Positions 12,501 to 19,267 of a stretch of 64,000 bases of DNA are shown piece by piece. The translations under genes were made by a program, and so were the position numbers. How positions within the stretch are numbered: the first letter of the stretch is position 1; each line of letters opens with the position of its first letter. The notes under the pieces are model-generated. The model was not told where the DNA came from, ran no database searches, and saw only the letters and a program-made list of their open reading frames with translations. Origin of the DNA: Gerris lacustris (taxonomy: Eukaryota > Arthropoda > Insecta > Hemiptera > Gerridae); assembly GCA_951217055.1 (NCBI GenBank), contig OX578286.1, forward strand, positions 3,077,458 to 3,141,457. Reading direction: 5' to 3'.

Positions 12501-15500
12501 CAGGGTAGGAACCGCCCCCTACAAAATATTGCCATAGGTGACTACAACTTCAAAGGAGTCGGAAGCTTTATATACTTAGGAGCAGAACTAAATGAAGAAA
12601 ATAAAAACCAGAGTGAAATAAACAGAAGACTATTGTCCGGAAGTCGCACATACTATGCTAACATAAAGCTTTTTAAATCCCGTGATCTCTCACTAACATC
12701 AAAACTTCTTCTATACAAAACTCTCATCAGACCAGTAGTTTGTTACGGCGCGGAATCGTGGGTGTTGCTGGTCAATGAAGTTAAAAAGCTAAGAGTGTTT
12801 GAGAGAAGAATTATGAGGAGAATTTTAGGTCCAATAAGAGAGATTCAGGGATGGAGAATTAGCTCTAACAGATAAATTGATGAATTTTTAAATCAAGAAG
12901 ATATAGTAAAATGTACAGGGTGGAGCGCGGCAGACGTATGAATTTGAAAATGTAATAAAACAGAATGTTACAAAATAATTTTTTTTCCTGATTTAATAAC
13001 ATGGGAAATTTAAATTTACCCAGATTTAAACAAAGTATCGGATAAGTGGTTCCCCTCACACTCCAAACACTGATTAAGCCTTTTTTCGAAGTTTTAGTGC
13101 ACTCTTTCGAGCATTTCCACAGGAATTTCGGCAATTTTGGCTCAAATGTTGTTCTTGAGGGCTTCCAGGGTTCTGGGACGATCGCTGTACACCAAGGATT
13201 TAAGGTATCCCCACAGAAAAAATCACAAGGAGCCAAATCAGGCGATCTTGATGGCCAGTTTAAATTGCTTCTTAAAGAGATGAGACGCCCGGGTAATCTG
13301 TCTTGCAAAAAGTTTACGCAAGCCCTTGCTGTGTGGGCTGTGGCCCCGTCCTGCTGAAACGTGGAACATAAACTTCCCGTCCCCCTCTTTCAAACGACCC
13401 TATTCTCAACCGACTAGGACCAATAGGAAGGGAGCAATCCCCTCTTCAAATATATACGTCTGCCACGCTCCACCCTGTATTAAAGGCATGCGACTGAGGT
13501 GGCTAGGACACGCTGCACGAGCGGATAACACAAGGAGTGTTAAAAAAAATACTGGATGCCAGGATAGAGGAAGAAGAAGAGGAAGACCTAGAAGTAGATG
13601 GTTAAACGATGCTGAAAGGGACCTGCAGACTCTTGATGTTTGGAACTGGTGAACTGCTGCCCAGGAAAGAGACAGATGGCAGGAAATTGTTCGAGAGGCC
13701 AGGGTCCACCCAGGACTGTAGAGCCAGCGAAAGTAAAGTAAAGTATATTATTCTTTGAAAAATAAAAAAAATAAAAAATTGAAAAATTCAATCAAATTTT
13801 GATTAAATTCAAAACTGTCTAAAGTTCTGCACAAGAAGCTTGTAAAAATGGTGGAGGGGGCTTCTTTGTCAATTTTCCAAATGGAGAAACATACGAGCAG
13901 AGCCTCGCAACTGGGCAGAACTCATCAAATTACTTAGCCGAATATGTAGCATTAGAGGAAGCTACATTTACTCTACAACGGCTGGACCCGGCACGTGGAC
14001 AAAATATAATGTTTTTAAAAGATGCCAAATCAGTCTTAAACTACCTCCAAAATCCGAAACACTTCCTTTCAGAAAAGCTCCATCAAGCCCTAAATGAACT
14101 GAAGAAGGAGTCAAGTAAAGTAACACTGCAATGGATCCCAGGACATTGCAATATAAAAGGAAATGAGGTAGCGGATCGACTGGCTAAACAAGGAAGCGAG
14201 CTCGACCAACCAAACCTGCCTGTAACTTATAAAGAGTTTAAAACACAGGTCAGGGGGAAGATAAGAGAGCGCTGGAAGACTAGGCACACAGATCATAAAA
14301 AAAATGATCCATATTACTTACTGGGCAGAAGTGATCAAGTAGTCATCTTTAGGCTAAGAACAGGTCACTGTAAACTTAAAGATCACTTATTCAAAAAATT
14401 TAAAGTGGGCGACAATGGATTATGTGGGTGCGACGGGGAAACTCCGCAGACAGTGGACCACATGCTCCAGGACTGTCCGCTTCTTTCACAGCAGAGAGGA
14501 CACCTGGCCTGACCAAGCTCTATGGCTCGTTGGAGGACCTACGCCGTACCACCCACTTCATTAGCGTCTCCCAGCTTCCCCTATGAAGAACCAAGAAGAA
14601 GAAGAAGAAGAAAACTGTCTAAGAATAAAAATAGAATACTGATAATTATGTTGATACTGACTGATTGCTTATTATTGTCGATGGTCTGTTTAAGTAATTT
14701 TTTATCCTGTTCGTAGAGGATTAAGTCTTCTTTCCTCAGAGAGAGTAATTTGTTGTATTGAGCTTCTAACGATGATATTTCCGCTTTCGCCTGAATCAGA
14801 TCACCTTTCATCTTACGTGTTTCCCACGGCGAGGCTGAAACAGAACAACAATACAATTATTTTGATTACATCTTATTGCATTATCTGAGGTTACGAAATT
14901 TATGTTGAAATAACATTTTTACATAAATGTAAATTGAGCAGTATTAGAAAAAAACAACAATAGTTCCTTAAAGTCCAAATATTGAAATTTGTTTGTTTAT
15001 GATTCATAGATGTTTAAACTCCATTAAAAAAAAAAAATCAATAGAAAGCATTAATCCACCTTATCCAGTTACCTTTCATTGGCTCACCATATATAAATCT
15101 GTGCTCACAATTGTTTCACATATTATAATTCTCTGTAAATTGCCTTTGTCCTCATTCCTATTTCACTTTCTTTTGTAGATCACTTATGAAGCTTAGGCTC
15201 CCTAGGCGAAAGCTTTGAATAAAACATAATTTTTTAACCACAACCATCATCGGACTTTTATTCCAAAAAAAAACCCCTTCATTCGATTACTGTCTACAAG
15301 TCCAAAAACAAAACCTACTTTCAGAAAGCATTAATCTCGAAAATTAATGCTTTCTTTCTAGCTGTAAATCAAGTGAATTGAAACTAACCTTCTCTCATTG
15401 AAATTGCAGTACAATCTACTCAAAACAGTGTTCTCCGAGAATGGAAACGGTATTAGATTTGTGAATGATCTAAGGAGGGATCGAAGTATTGCAAAAGTGA

Positions 15501-17901
15501 GGCTTTTATTTCTTTAATTGAACCAACTTCTAAAGAACGGTATTACAAGTCGATTTGTTCCAGTCAGGGAAGTGTCTGTAGGATTGTCTCAGGCATGCAT
15601 AATGGATGGAATCAGTTTCAACGCAACTTGAGACTGTGTTTCATATCATCCTCTAAACTGTTCCAACCTACGTACAGATCATTTATTGAGCGTCCAAATG
15701 ATCCTCAGCCAAAACAAAAATCTGGTTTGTAAGACATGCAGAGTAATGACAATTGTCACACATGTCAACAGGAAAGTTCCCTATCTATTAGGTTTTCTTC
15801 AATGTTTAAAATGATGAGAGATTGAGATTTTGGCACTCTTTTACTTTGTTACCCACCCAAATGTATTTATTTATTTTTTATTTATTATTAAATCCAAGTG
15901 AACTATTCATTTGTTTAACACTAGAGTGGTACTGCCGCTTATTAGTACGTTATAGGTACTGCTTTGTAATTTTTACGAAGTTATTCTTCATCACAATTTT
16001 CTTTTGATAATTTTGTTAATACATATATATAATTTTCAGCATTGGTGTTAAAATATAAATAAAGGCCTTTAATACGACTATAATCACAGTATTAAACAAA
16101 TGTATAGCTGGTGCCTAAGTATATATAAATAAAAAAAAAAAACACTCAGCCTATTCACTTAACAATAATTTGATGTTCGTTACCTTTGTATATTTATCGC
16201 CATCTATTTTGAGCATATATGAAAATATTTTAATGCTGCTAGAGAGAGGATTACTAGTATTCGTATAATATTAATAAAATGTATTAAGTATAAAGTATTA
16301 AGTTTAATTGGGCCTCTGAAACATCTATGGTGTTTTGCACCATCTTTCCAGCAACTATTTCTATAAATGGATCAAAATCAGGGTCATCAATGTCTTTATC
16401 AGAAGACACAATATCGTCTGGTAAGTCTGAATCACTATCACGACAAAAATCAAAATGGTCATCATCTTCATCATTATATTCGACGTCAGACATTTCCCTC
16501 ATAATATTAAACATTTTCTCGACATCACTGACCTTTTTGTCACTTATTTTGATAATGAAAATAAAAATACAACTTAAAAAACAAATTAACGACAGTCTTA
16601 AATATATCTATAAAGGATACACCAGCAATGATACGTAAAAATTACTAATAATATTTTACGTGTAACGGTACATCTACGTAAATCCGACGAAGTGACTTTT
16701 GGAAAAACAGATGTAGCTGACAAACGATGATTCACTGACACGTGAAGGTCTACCGATATACTGAAAACATTCCAGTGAAGGCATAGATAAGGTCTCAACC
16801 CCCTCCACATTCTTTGACTTCTGTAATTCACAGAAAATTACAACCCTTCGTAAAAATTACGAAGCAGTACCTCTCTAGGGTTAAAGGTTACTTTGCCTTA
16901 CTAGCTAGATAGTTACACTAACGGATATTGTCATTTTTACTCACAGAAGTGTGATATTCCTGTGTCCCAAAGGAATATTTGAACATTCCCTAGTTAAGAT
17001 TGTCAATTAATTTGAAAAAAATGTCAAACACAATAGGTAATATAAACAAACGGTGGGTAACCAAGTAAAATCTTGCCTCATCCGACCTAATTTACTTTGT
17101 TACCCACCTTAGGGTAGGTAATAAAGTAAAAAAGTACCAAGATTTTGAAGTCTAGAAGGTAGGGCCGACTAGGAAAACAAAAATGTTACTAATGGAGTGC
17201 CTCTTACAGGCCTAGAGGCTTTTTTTTTTCCCCTCACAAAGGTTGGTCGATCTGAGCTGTCTGATAAACACTAATTGTAAGAGAAGTACCTATAAATCTT
17301 AGCAATGGATCCATTGATACTTAAATCAAAATATGGCTAAACTGAAGGAGACGATACGGTCGAGAATCGCTTGGCGGTAAAATTTTGCTTGATCTATCAA
17401 TACCCTTGAGAGATTATATCCTTTTGTCAAATAGCGCATTTGCATGAATTATACCTACATTTGACAAAATACGTATGATTTTCATATGAGGAGAGTTGAT
17501 ATGGCTTTGTTAAAAATAAAATACGTAGGAGTGAGGACCCCCAACTTTTTGTCCTATAAATCGCCTCATATTCTTCAGTTTTACAAAAAAATTGTGTTAA
17601 ATTTACCTAAAGTGATGGAATCGTCAAGACCATCGCTACAATCGCCGATTGTACGTCTAGTTTCCGTCCTTCGTCTCTTCAACAAAGAGTCGTTCTGATT
17701 TAGAATGGTATCGTCGAAAGGTCTCTTATGGAACATAAGAGGTGTCATAGGATTTGCACTCATAAATTCAGACGGCAAAGGAAAAGCGCCGCTGATTCTA
17801 GCCGTCGTTTTAAGACGTACATCGCTTGCTTTCGAACCAGACTCGAACTCATCTATGAGCTTAAGAGTTCGCTCTTGATTCGGCGTAGGCGTAAAATCCA
17901 T
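1610..17901 (-). CDS. Mad1: Mad1, spindle assembly checkpoint coiled-coil protein (5' part of gene, six exons)
   Basis: Exons on the minus strand, in order: 17901-17607, 14834-14662, 9494-9327, 7558-7364, 6275-6145, 1712-1610. They sum to 1065 nt (355 codons) with continuous phase (1,0,0,0,2,0) and GT/AG junctions. The start is the first ATG of exon 1; the gene runs off the left edge. After an approximately 98-residue basic/serine-rich head, the product is almost continuous heptad-type coiled coil. The order of segments (SRISE, then a long coiled coil, then KLIRMSELERQL followed by LKAEN) is colinear with the middle of metazoan MAD1 (ISEL...ELVRLPRLERELKQL). Known role: Mad1 binds Mad2 at unattached kinetochores and nuclear pores and templates the mitotic checkpoint complex. 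The Mad2-binding and C-terminal RWD parts lie outside this window. Introns are large and full of transposons. Identity rests on remembered family similarity, not on a search. Confidence 0.85.
1825..2575. mobile_element. Fold-back/MITE-like element with about 300-bp inverted arms
   Basis: The left arm (about 1835-2145) and right arm (about 2255-2560) are imperfect reverse complements. They share AGCTGTGCAACGGCCACCAT-type sequence and TTTTTCTCTAAACCTAACAG. The approximately 100-bp spacer is unique. No transposase is present. It sits in Mad1 intron 5. Confidence 0.65.
2842..3140 (+). pseudogene. GIY-YIG endonuclease fragment of Penelope-like element
   Basis: An open frame without a start codon reads CKQCPATYIGETSQQFKNRF, then HQHIKDIS, an ISEHAHNTKHTL block and a late LTLEMLYIK. 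The CxxC followed by YIGET, the R-F-x-H and the late Glu fit the C-terminal GIY-YIG domain of Penelope-like elements. The N-terminal RT is absent, so it cannot be autonomous. Confidence 0.7.
3326..3354 (+). ncRNA. Hammerhead-ribozyme-like core (Penelope terminus)
   Basis: CTGAAGA (3326-3332), then a stem-loop (CCCAGG/CCTGG) and GAAA (3351-3354). This is the spacing of core boxes around hammerhead helix II. The mirror copy is at 2770-2797 on the minus strand. I could not find a convincing helix III plus cleavage triplet, so activity is doubtful. Confidence 0.4.
3605..3796. mobile_element. PIF/Harbinger-like MITE (192 bp)
   Basis: Near-perfect inverted termini of about 22 bp starting AGGCCCCCATACACGATCAA. 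TTA occurs directly on both sides (3602-3604 and 3797-3799), the 3-bp TSD expected of PIF/Harbinger. The interior has repeated AAGTTTGAYC motifs. Noncoding. Confidence 0.8.
4567..5625 (+). pseudogene. C-terminal remnant of a non-LTR retrotransposon ORF, split by a hAT element
   Basis: Plus-strand frames, with one nonsense codon and one frameshift, give RRHHNIKHKISEVLKEKNYI, then SRFSDIIAFHPDNKDC, then LIIDPTVRYETNDIDQANKV. After the insertion at 4854-5484 the frame resumes as YGLWFGTRGTIPASTKNFFD and ends IFDSLDILNHHIYS*. This resembles the C-terminal region carried by some insect RT-encoding elements (DIIAF...IIDPTVRYE, recalled). No RT domain remains. The 3' tail, with AATAAA at about 5887, may extend to 5915. 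Confidence 0.6.
4854..5484. mobile_element. hAT-type nonautonomous element with 8-bp TSD
   Basis: Termini TAGCATTGGGA and TCCCAACGCTA are inverted, and TTTGGAAC (8 bp) is duplicated at 4846-4853 and 5485-5492. Removing the element and one TSD restores a continuous frame in the surrounding LINE remnant. The interior holds two diverged direct copies of an AAGCGCCTTCTCA...CTCTGAGCCC block (about 5025-5085 and 5195-5265). No transposase. Confidence 0.85.
5626..6144. other. AT-rich intronic sequence
   Basis: It contains an (AT)n run at about 5900-5912 and an AATAAA near 5887, possibly the 3' end of the preceding LINE remnant. No other feature is seen up to Mad1 exon 5. Confidence 0.4.
6145..6275 (-). 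CDS. Mad1: Mad1 exon 5
   Basis: 131 nt, phase 0 in and phase 2 out, acceptor atttag, donor gtatta. It encodes ELENDAENYSETAAMLKEQQ followed by SKLIRMSELERQLSLLKAEN. This block is the best single match to the conserved middle of MAD1 and fixes the gene identity. The pogo element at 6319 starts about 40 bp upstream in the intron. Confidence 0.87.
6340..6629 (-). pseudogene. pogo transposase N-terminal (CENP-B-type HTH) fragment
   Basis: Minus-strand frames, with several frameshifts, give VKVGHLLQKSMVWG, then IKRKRDGILQYASKLDSE, then DAMYIWFTQRRSLGAPLSGP followed by LVCKKVVF. These match the pogo psq-type HTH and the CENP-B-type W-F-x-Q-R-S-x-G-x-P-L-S-G-P block. The catalytic DDE domain is missing; the frame runs straight into the terminal repeat. 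Confidence 0.65.
6630..6994 (+). repeat. tRNA-derived SINE with poly(A) tail
   Basis: It has a Pol III A box (TGGCTAAGAGGC) and B box (GGGTTCGATTCCC) about 80 bp apart, an unrelated body, and an A tail (6974-6996). AATAGGC is repeated at both ends (6623-6629 and 6995-7001), consistent with a short TSD. It is inserted inside the pogo element. Confidence 0.75.
7364..7558 (-). CDS. Mad1: Mad1 exon 4
   Basis: 195 nt, phase 0 in and out, acceptor gttttag, donor gtaaat. It encodes a coiled coil starting MELKSGEITRDLNSTKTELT and ending with LIIAQRKIT. The initial ATG is internal methionine, not a start codon, because exon 3 joins in frame. Confidence 0.85.
7588..8146. mobile_element. Repeat family C (AGGTTTGTTCCA termini), copy 1
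   Basis: It starts AGGTTTGTTCCAGCC and ends GGTTGAAACAAACCT, which are inverted. Related sequence occurs at 15545-15815, 21124-21263 and 24553-24765. Its right half contains a Penelope-like block with a hammerhead-like core. The TSD is unclear. Confidence 0.55.
8031..8061 (+). ncRNA. Hammerhead-ribozyme-like core
   Basis: CTGAGGA (8031-8037), a GACCTT/AAGGGTC stem and GAAA (8058-8061). Penelope-type terminus. The cleavage side is not identified with certainty. Confidence 0.35.
8220..8590. other. Intronic sequence, nothing recognised
   Basis: Part of Mad1 intron 3. It holds short TTTACATTAGTTTACATT repeats near 8470-8525 but no coding or terminal-repeat signal. Confidence 0.4.
8590..8830 (+). 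repeat. Penelope-like 3' terminal remnant
   Basis: The sequence TGATAACGACTCAAGAATGGGTCGAAATATAGC followed by AAACAAAAT resembles Penelope termini (GGGTCGAAATATAGC). The first core box is degenerate (CTTGATA). Confidence 0.4.
8924..9262. repeat. Cluster of near-perfect palindromes in direct repeat
   Basis: Three copies of AATCACCGCTGTTGTGATT start at 8924, 9082 and 9193. Between them are perfect arms centred on ACTAAGCTTAGT: the palindrome spans about 60 bp from GTGCATCATTGAGTCCC to its complement, three times (one partial). Hairpins are nested inside a 111/158-bp direct repeat. It lies in Mad1 intron 2 next to exon 3. Confidence 0.8.
9327..9494 (-). CDS. Mad1: Mad1 exon 3
   Basis: 168 nt, phase 0 in and out. 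It encodes a charged coiled-coil block beginning ICDFEAKLKKMRKKEQELKE and ending NLNLKSRISE. The donor is gtaaca. The acceptor (gacag) is immediately preceded on the coding strand by an uninterrupted run of 42 T (A tract 9500-9541 on the plus strand). Confidence 0.85.
9500..9541 (-). repeat. A42 homopolymer forming the Mad1 exon 3 polypyrimidine tract
   Basis: On the Mad1 coding strand this is T42 followed by GACAG and exon 3. Confidence 0.9.
9745..9862 (+). repeat. 10-bp minisatellite, GGTTAGAGGT unit
   Basis: About ten imperfect copies of GGTTAGAGGT/GGTTGGAGGT. The same unit on the other strand forms the large array at 63540-64000. Confidence 0.85.
10130..10480 (+). pseudogene. Decayed RTE-type LINE remnant
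   Basis: Broken frames give LDSFEQKILTRIFRT...W and VELYGEV, matching the tract just C-terminal to the RT of RTE-type ORFs (FEQKILRRIFGP...ELYELYGE). It has many frameshifts and stops. Confidence 0.4.
10852..11923 (+). pseudogene. R1-type LINE ORF2 C-terminal half (frameshifted)
   Basis: Two overlapping frames are needed: 10852-11589 carries YADD and thumb, and 11489-11923 carries WQQKWEAETRGRWTAKLIRN and the terminal FDNAEHTFFACHRW knuckle. One cysteine pair of that knuckle is degenerate (SCLYYSEM). A short in-frame deletion sits at KYLDELHEHIKR, where R1 elements have several more residues. Not functional. Confidence 0.75.
10854..12110 (+). mobile_element. 5'-truncated R1-type LINE inserted in the RTE LINE
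   Basis: A perfect 21-bp duplication (10833-10853 and 12111-12131) flanks it, and it ends in an A run (12104-12110). The body codes for HLIAYADDIAALITARDVEL (YADD catalytic box), an R1-like HEHIKRAADKAL/YRTVSEPAV region and a C-terminal cysteine/histidine knuckle. The 3' UTR contains GGGGGGTGGTTTAGTCGGTA. Confidence 0.88.
12171..12875 (+). pseudogene. RTE LINE reverse transcriptase fragment
   Basis: A 234-residue open frame covering RT motifs from GVRQGDGLSAALFN through YTDDIAILA to the thumb/connection and RRILGPIREIQGWRISSNR. The YTDD box carries the two catalytic Asp residues, but the ORF is cut upstream by the R1 insertion and downstream by a stop and the mariner insertion. Confidence 0.8.
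12916..13477 (-). mobile_element. mariner-like element remnant (TA TSD) inside the RTE LINE
   Basis: Inverted termini CAGGGTGGAGCGCGGCAGAC and its one-mismatch complement are flanked by TA at 12914-12915 and 13478-13479. Excision of it rejoins IVK...IKGMRLRWLGH of the LINE. The minus strand keeps the end of a Tc1/mariner transposase. Confidence 0.88.
12990..13308 (-). pseudogene. mariner-like transposase C-terminal fragment
   Basis: NLNWPSRSPDLAPCDFF is the last catalytic motif of mariner/Tc-type transposases, followed by frameshifted ETPxNFEPKLPK-like and LERVHQNFEKRL-like sequence. Everything N-terminal is deleted. Confidence 0.7.
13823..14610 (+). mobile_element. 5'-truncated LINE tail with RNase H, 12-bp TSD and (GAA)n tail
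   Basis: AAAACTGTCTAA is duplicated at 13811-13822 and 14611-14622. The element ends in GAAGAAGAAGAAG. It is in Mad1 intron 1, ending about 50 bp from exon 2, on the opposite strand. Confidence 0.88.
13845..14512 (+). pseudogene. LINE ORF2 RNase H and C-terminal zinc-knuckle fragment
   Basis: The frame contains AEYVALEEATFTLQ, FLKDAKSVLNYL, VTLQWIPGHCNIKGNEVADR and FRLRTGHCKLKDHLFKKFKV, then a CGCDGETPQTVDHMLQDCP knuckle. The order RNase H then GH-x-L...C-x-C...H...C is that of I/R1/Loa-group ORF2 C-termini. APE and RT parts are missing through 5' truncation. Confidence 0.75.
14662..14834 (-). CDS. Mad1: Mad1 exon 2
   Basis: Acceptor tttcag precedes 14834; donor gtcagt follows 14662. It is 173 nt, enters in phase 1 and leaves in phase 0. 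It encodes ASPWETRKMKGDLIQAKAEI and the start of the coiled coil. The SPWE-R-MK-DLI-AKA pattern fits the start of the MAD1 coiled coil in insects (recalled). The exon lies only about 50 bp from the 3' TSD of the LINE at 13823-14610. Confidence 0.85.
14850..15540. other. Intronic AT-rich sequence with a Penelope-like terminus
   Basis: At 15183-15225 there is a TGAAGCTTAGG...CCTAGGCGAAAGC block related to the Penelope terminus at 3326-3354 but with a decayed first box. Otherwise nothing is seen in this part of Mad1 intron 1. Confidence 0.35.
15545..15815 (+). repeat. Repeat family C, copy 2
   Basis: It is colinear with 7588-7860: TTTGTTCCAG start, CAGGCATGC, CTGTTCCAACC, CACACATGTCAACAGGAA and TTAGGTTTYC follow in the same order. 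Confidence 0.6.
15919..16880 (-). mobile_element. piggyBac-like element, internally deleted, TTAA TSD
   Basis: TTAA occurs at 15915-15918 and 16881-16884. The termini are CACTAGAGTGGTACTGC and, inverted, CCCTAGAGAGGTACTGC, with a further palindrome TTCGTAATTTTTACGAA next to each. The minus strand keeps the acidic N-terminus of a transposase. Confidence 0.88.
16284..16514 (-). pseudogene. piggyBac transposase N-terminal fragment
   Basis: An acidic 76-residue frame MFNIMREMSDVEYNDEDDDH, then DSDSDLPDDIVSSDKDID. Acidic, Asp/Ser-rich N-termini are usual in piggyBac-type transposases. The DDD catalytic core is missing. The assignment leans on the flanking TTAA and termini. Confidence 0.55.
17147..17606. 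other. Mad1 intron 1 start, MITE-derived sequence
   Basis: 17147-17275 (AGGTAGGGCCGACTAGG...CTCACAAAGGTTGG) resembles the interior of the mariner-type MITE at 35606-35870. The rest, up to exon 1, is unremarkable. Confidence 0.4.
17607..17901 (-). CDS. Mad1: Mad1 exon 1 (start codon)
   Basis: ATG at 17901 on the minus strand opens MDFTPTPNQERTLKLIDEFE, followed by a basic stretch LLKRRRTETRRT that could be a nuclear localisation signal. The exon ends after ACTTTAG with donor gtaaat at 17606-17601, leaving phase 1. It is 295 nt long. No coiled coil is predicted here by eye. Confidence 0.82.
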
Positions 17902-18907
17902 TATTTAAAAAAGATAATTAAACTAAAAATAGTTACGTATTAAAAGCATTAAAACAACTAGGAATAAATCACTTTAAGCAAAAGAATCCATGATACAGGA
18001 TAACCGATTAACCGAAAACAAATCTGCCTTTTTCAAAAATCTGATTCTTCCTTTTCTTCTTTATCTTTCTATTTTTATAAAAAAACCACTAATTTTTAAA
18101 TAACTAAGCAGGACGTATAAAATGTTGAATTTTAAAGAAAATAATTGTACATAATTTAATTTATATATTTAAAATAAAATCATTAATTTATAATACAATT
18201 TTACACATTATATTGTTCAATTTATATATAAATTTGAACTAAAACTGGCGGCCGATAATACAACTACTAGACAGGACTAAATTTGATTTAAAACAAACAA
18301 TTTTTTAAAAGACCAGTTTAAATCTATTTAATTTTTTTTAATTCTAATTAAGTAATTATTTAAAATAAATTTGAATTTTTTAAATAATAAATAATTTTTA
18401 TAAAACTAATTTAGAAGAGATGTATATTAATCTTTTATGCATTGTAATTTTATTTAAAAAAAAAATACAAGAATTGTGAACACAAAAACATTCTTCTTCT
18501 TCGTCTTCATTTTGAAAAAATACGATATATTTTATATAGTTTTTAATTACAATATAATTAATAATTAAAATTTGTAGTAATGAATGGAAATAGACTGATA
18601 TTTTGTATTTTTATTAATTTAATCGTTAATATATTTATTGAAATGAAAATCTATCGATATTTTATATGTAGCGATAGATCGATAGGATTAAAAGGTCGAG
18701 TTGTTGGGAGGGATTTTTGTTGATAAAAAGAATTGTTCAGTTCAATAGAGTTCAGTATTCATGAGTTAGTATTTTCAAGTTGCAAGAGGAGTAATTGTGT
18801 CAAATTCGGGACGATCTCTTTATTTTAAAATCCTAAATTTAATACCGTGTATCTTTTCGCTTTTCTTGTATTATAATTTATAATAAACTTAATTTTAAAA
18901 TTTAATA
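17902..18907. promoter_or_regulatory. Divergent Mad1/Gde1 intergenic region (candidate bidirectional promoter)
   Basis: The two start codons are 1006 bp apart and point away from each other. The interval is extremely AT-rich and contains no transposon end that I recognise, unlike the rest of the window. A TATCGATA octamer lies at 18652-18659, followed by further near-copies (gcgatagatcgatag, 18670-18684). A candidate initiator-like TTCAGT is near 18752. Shared use by both genes is inferred from spacing. Confidence 0.5.
18652..18659. promoter_or_regulatory. DRE-like element TATCGATA
   Basis: This is an exact match to the palindromic core bound by DREF in insects, which is common in promoters of proliferation-related genes. 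It sits about 255 bp upstream of the Gde1 start codon and 750 bp upstream of the Mad1 start. An 8-bp palindrome can occur by chance in AT-rich DNA. Confidence 0.4.
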
Positions 18908-19267
18908 ATGCCTACTTTAAACTTCCTTAAGTTTTACGAAGATAGATTTATTTTGAAAACATGTTTACAAACGGTTGTTGTGATATGTTGCTGTTTTTCT
19001 TTCGCTTCTTATCTAAGCTCGTCTTATTGGACCTTTTTACCAATCATATTTTTAACTTTGGGCTTTTATTACGTGATCGTTATCAATTCATTGCCACCCG
19101 GCGATCCGATTCTAGTTAAGGAAATTTTAGGAGCTGATTTTTTCGACGACGTCAACAACGATTTAGATGAAACGCAAAATAATCAGAACGAATTCAAAAT
19201 GAAAGTAGTGGCTCATCGGTTCGCCGGATTGGATGCTCCTGAAAATAGTTTATTGGCTCTGGATACC
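18908..19267 (+). CDS. Gde1: Gde1 exon 1
   Basis: ATG at 18908 (context taataATGCC), 120 codons, donor gtgagt, phase 0. It carries the two N-terminal hydrophobic segments, an acidic linker (DFFDDVNNDLDE) and the first catalytic motif VAHRFAGLDAPENSLLALDT. Confidence 0.9.

Larger units (their letters stand above)
10764..13741 (+). mobile_element. 5'-truncated RTE-type LINE with 17-bp TSD, host of two later insertions
   Basis: A 17-bp direct repeat (AGTATATTATTCTTTGA) at 10747-10763 and 13742-13758 delimits the insertion. The coding remnant reads LFIDFKQAFDSVDRGQMIKI, is interrupted at 10854-12110, and resumes with SGVRQGDGLSAALFNLVLHH, ICAYTDDIAILARDM (YxDD box) and YGAESWVLLVNEVKKLRVFE. After a second interruption at 12916-13477 it ends MRLRWLGHAARADNTRS...RGRPRSRWLNDAERDL. 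The RLRWLGH and RGRPxxRWLDD blocks are hallmarks of insect RTE LINEs. It ends in a short AAAGT repeat. Point stops make it inactive. Confidence 0.85.
15832..17138. mobile_element. TIR element D (GGCACTCTTTTACTTTGTTACC), split by piggyBac
   Basis: Inverted termini GGCACTCTTTTACTTTGTTA and GGTACTTTTTTACTTTATTA (minus strand at the right). Flanks GAGATTTT (15824-15831) and AAGATTTT (17139-17146) suggest an approximately 7-8-bp TSD. A relative without the piggyBac insertion is at 42166-42501. Flanking sequence resembles the mariner-type MITE at 35606-35870, so this may itself be nested. No transposase of its own. Confidence 0.75.
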
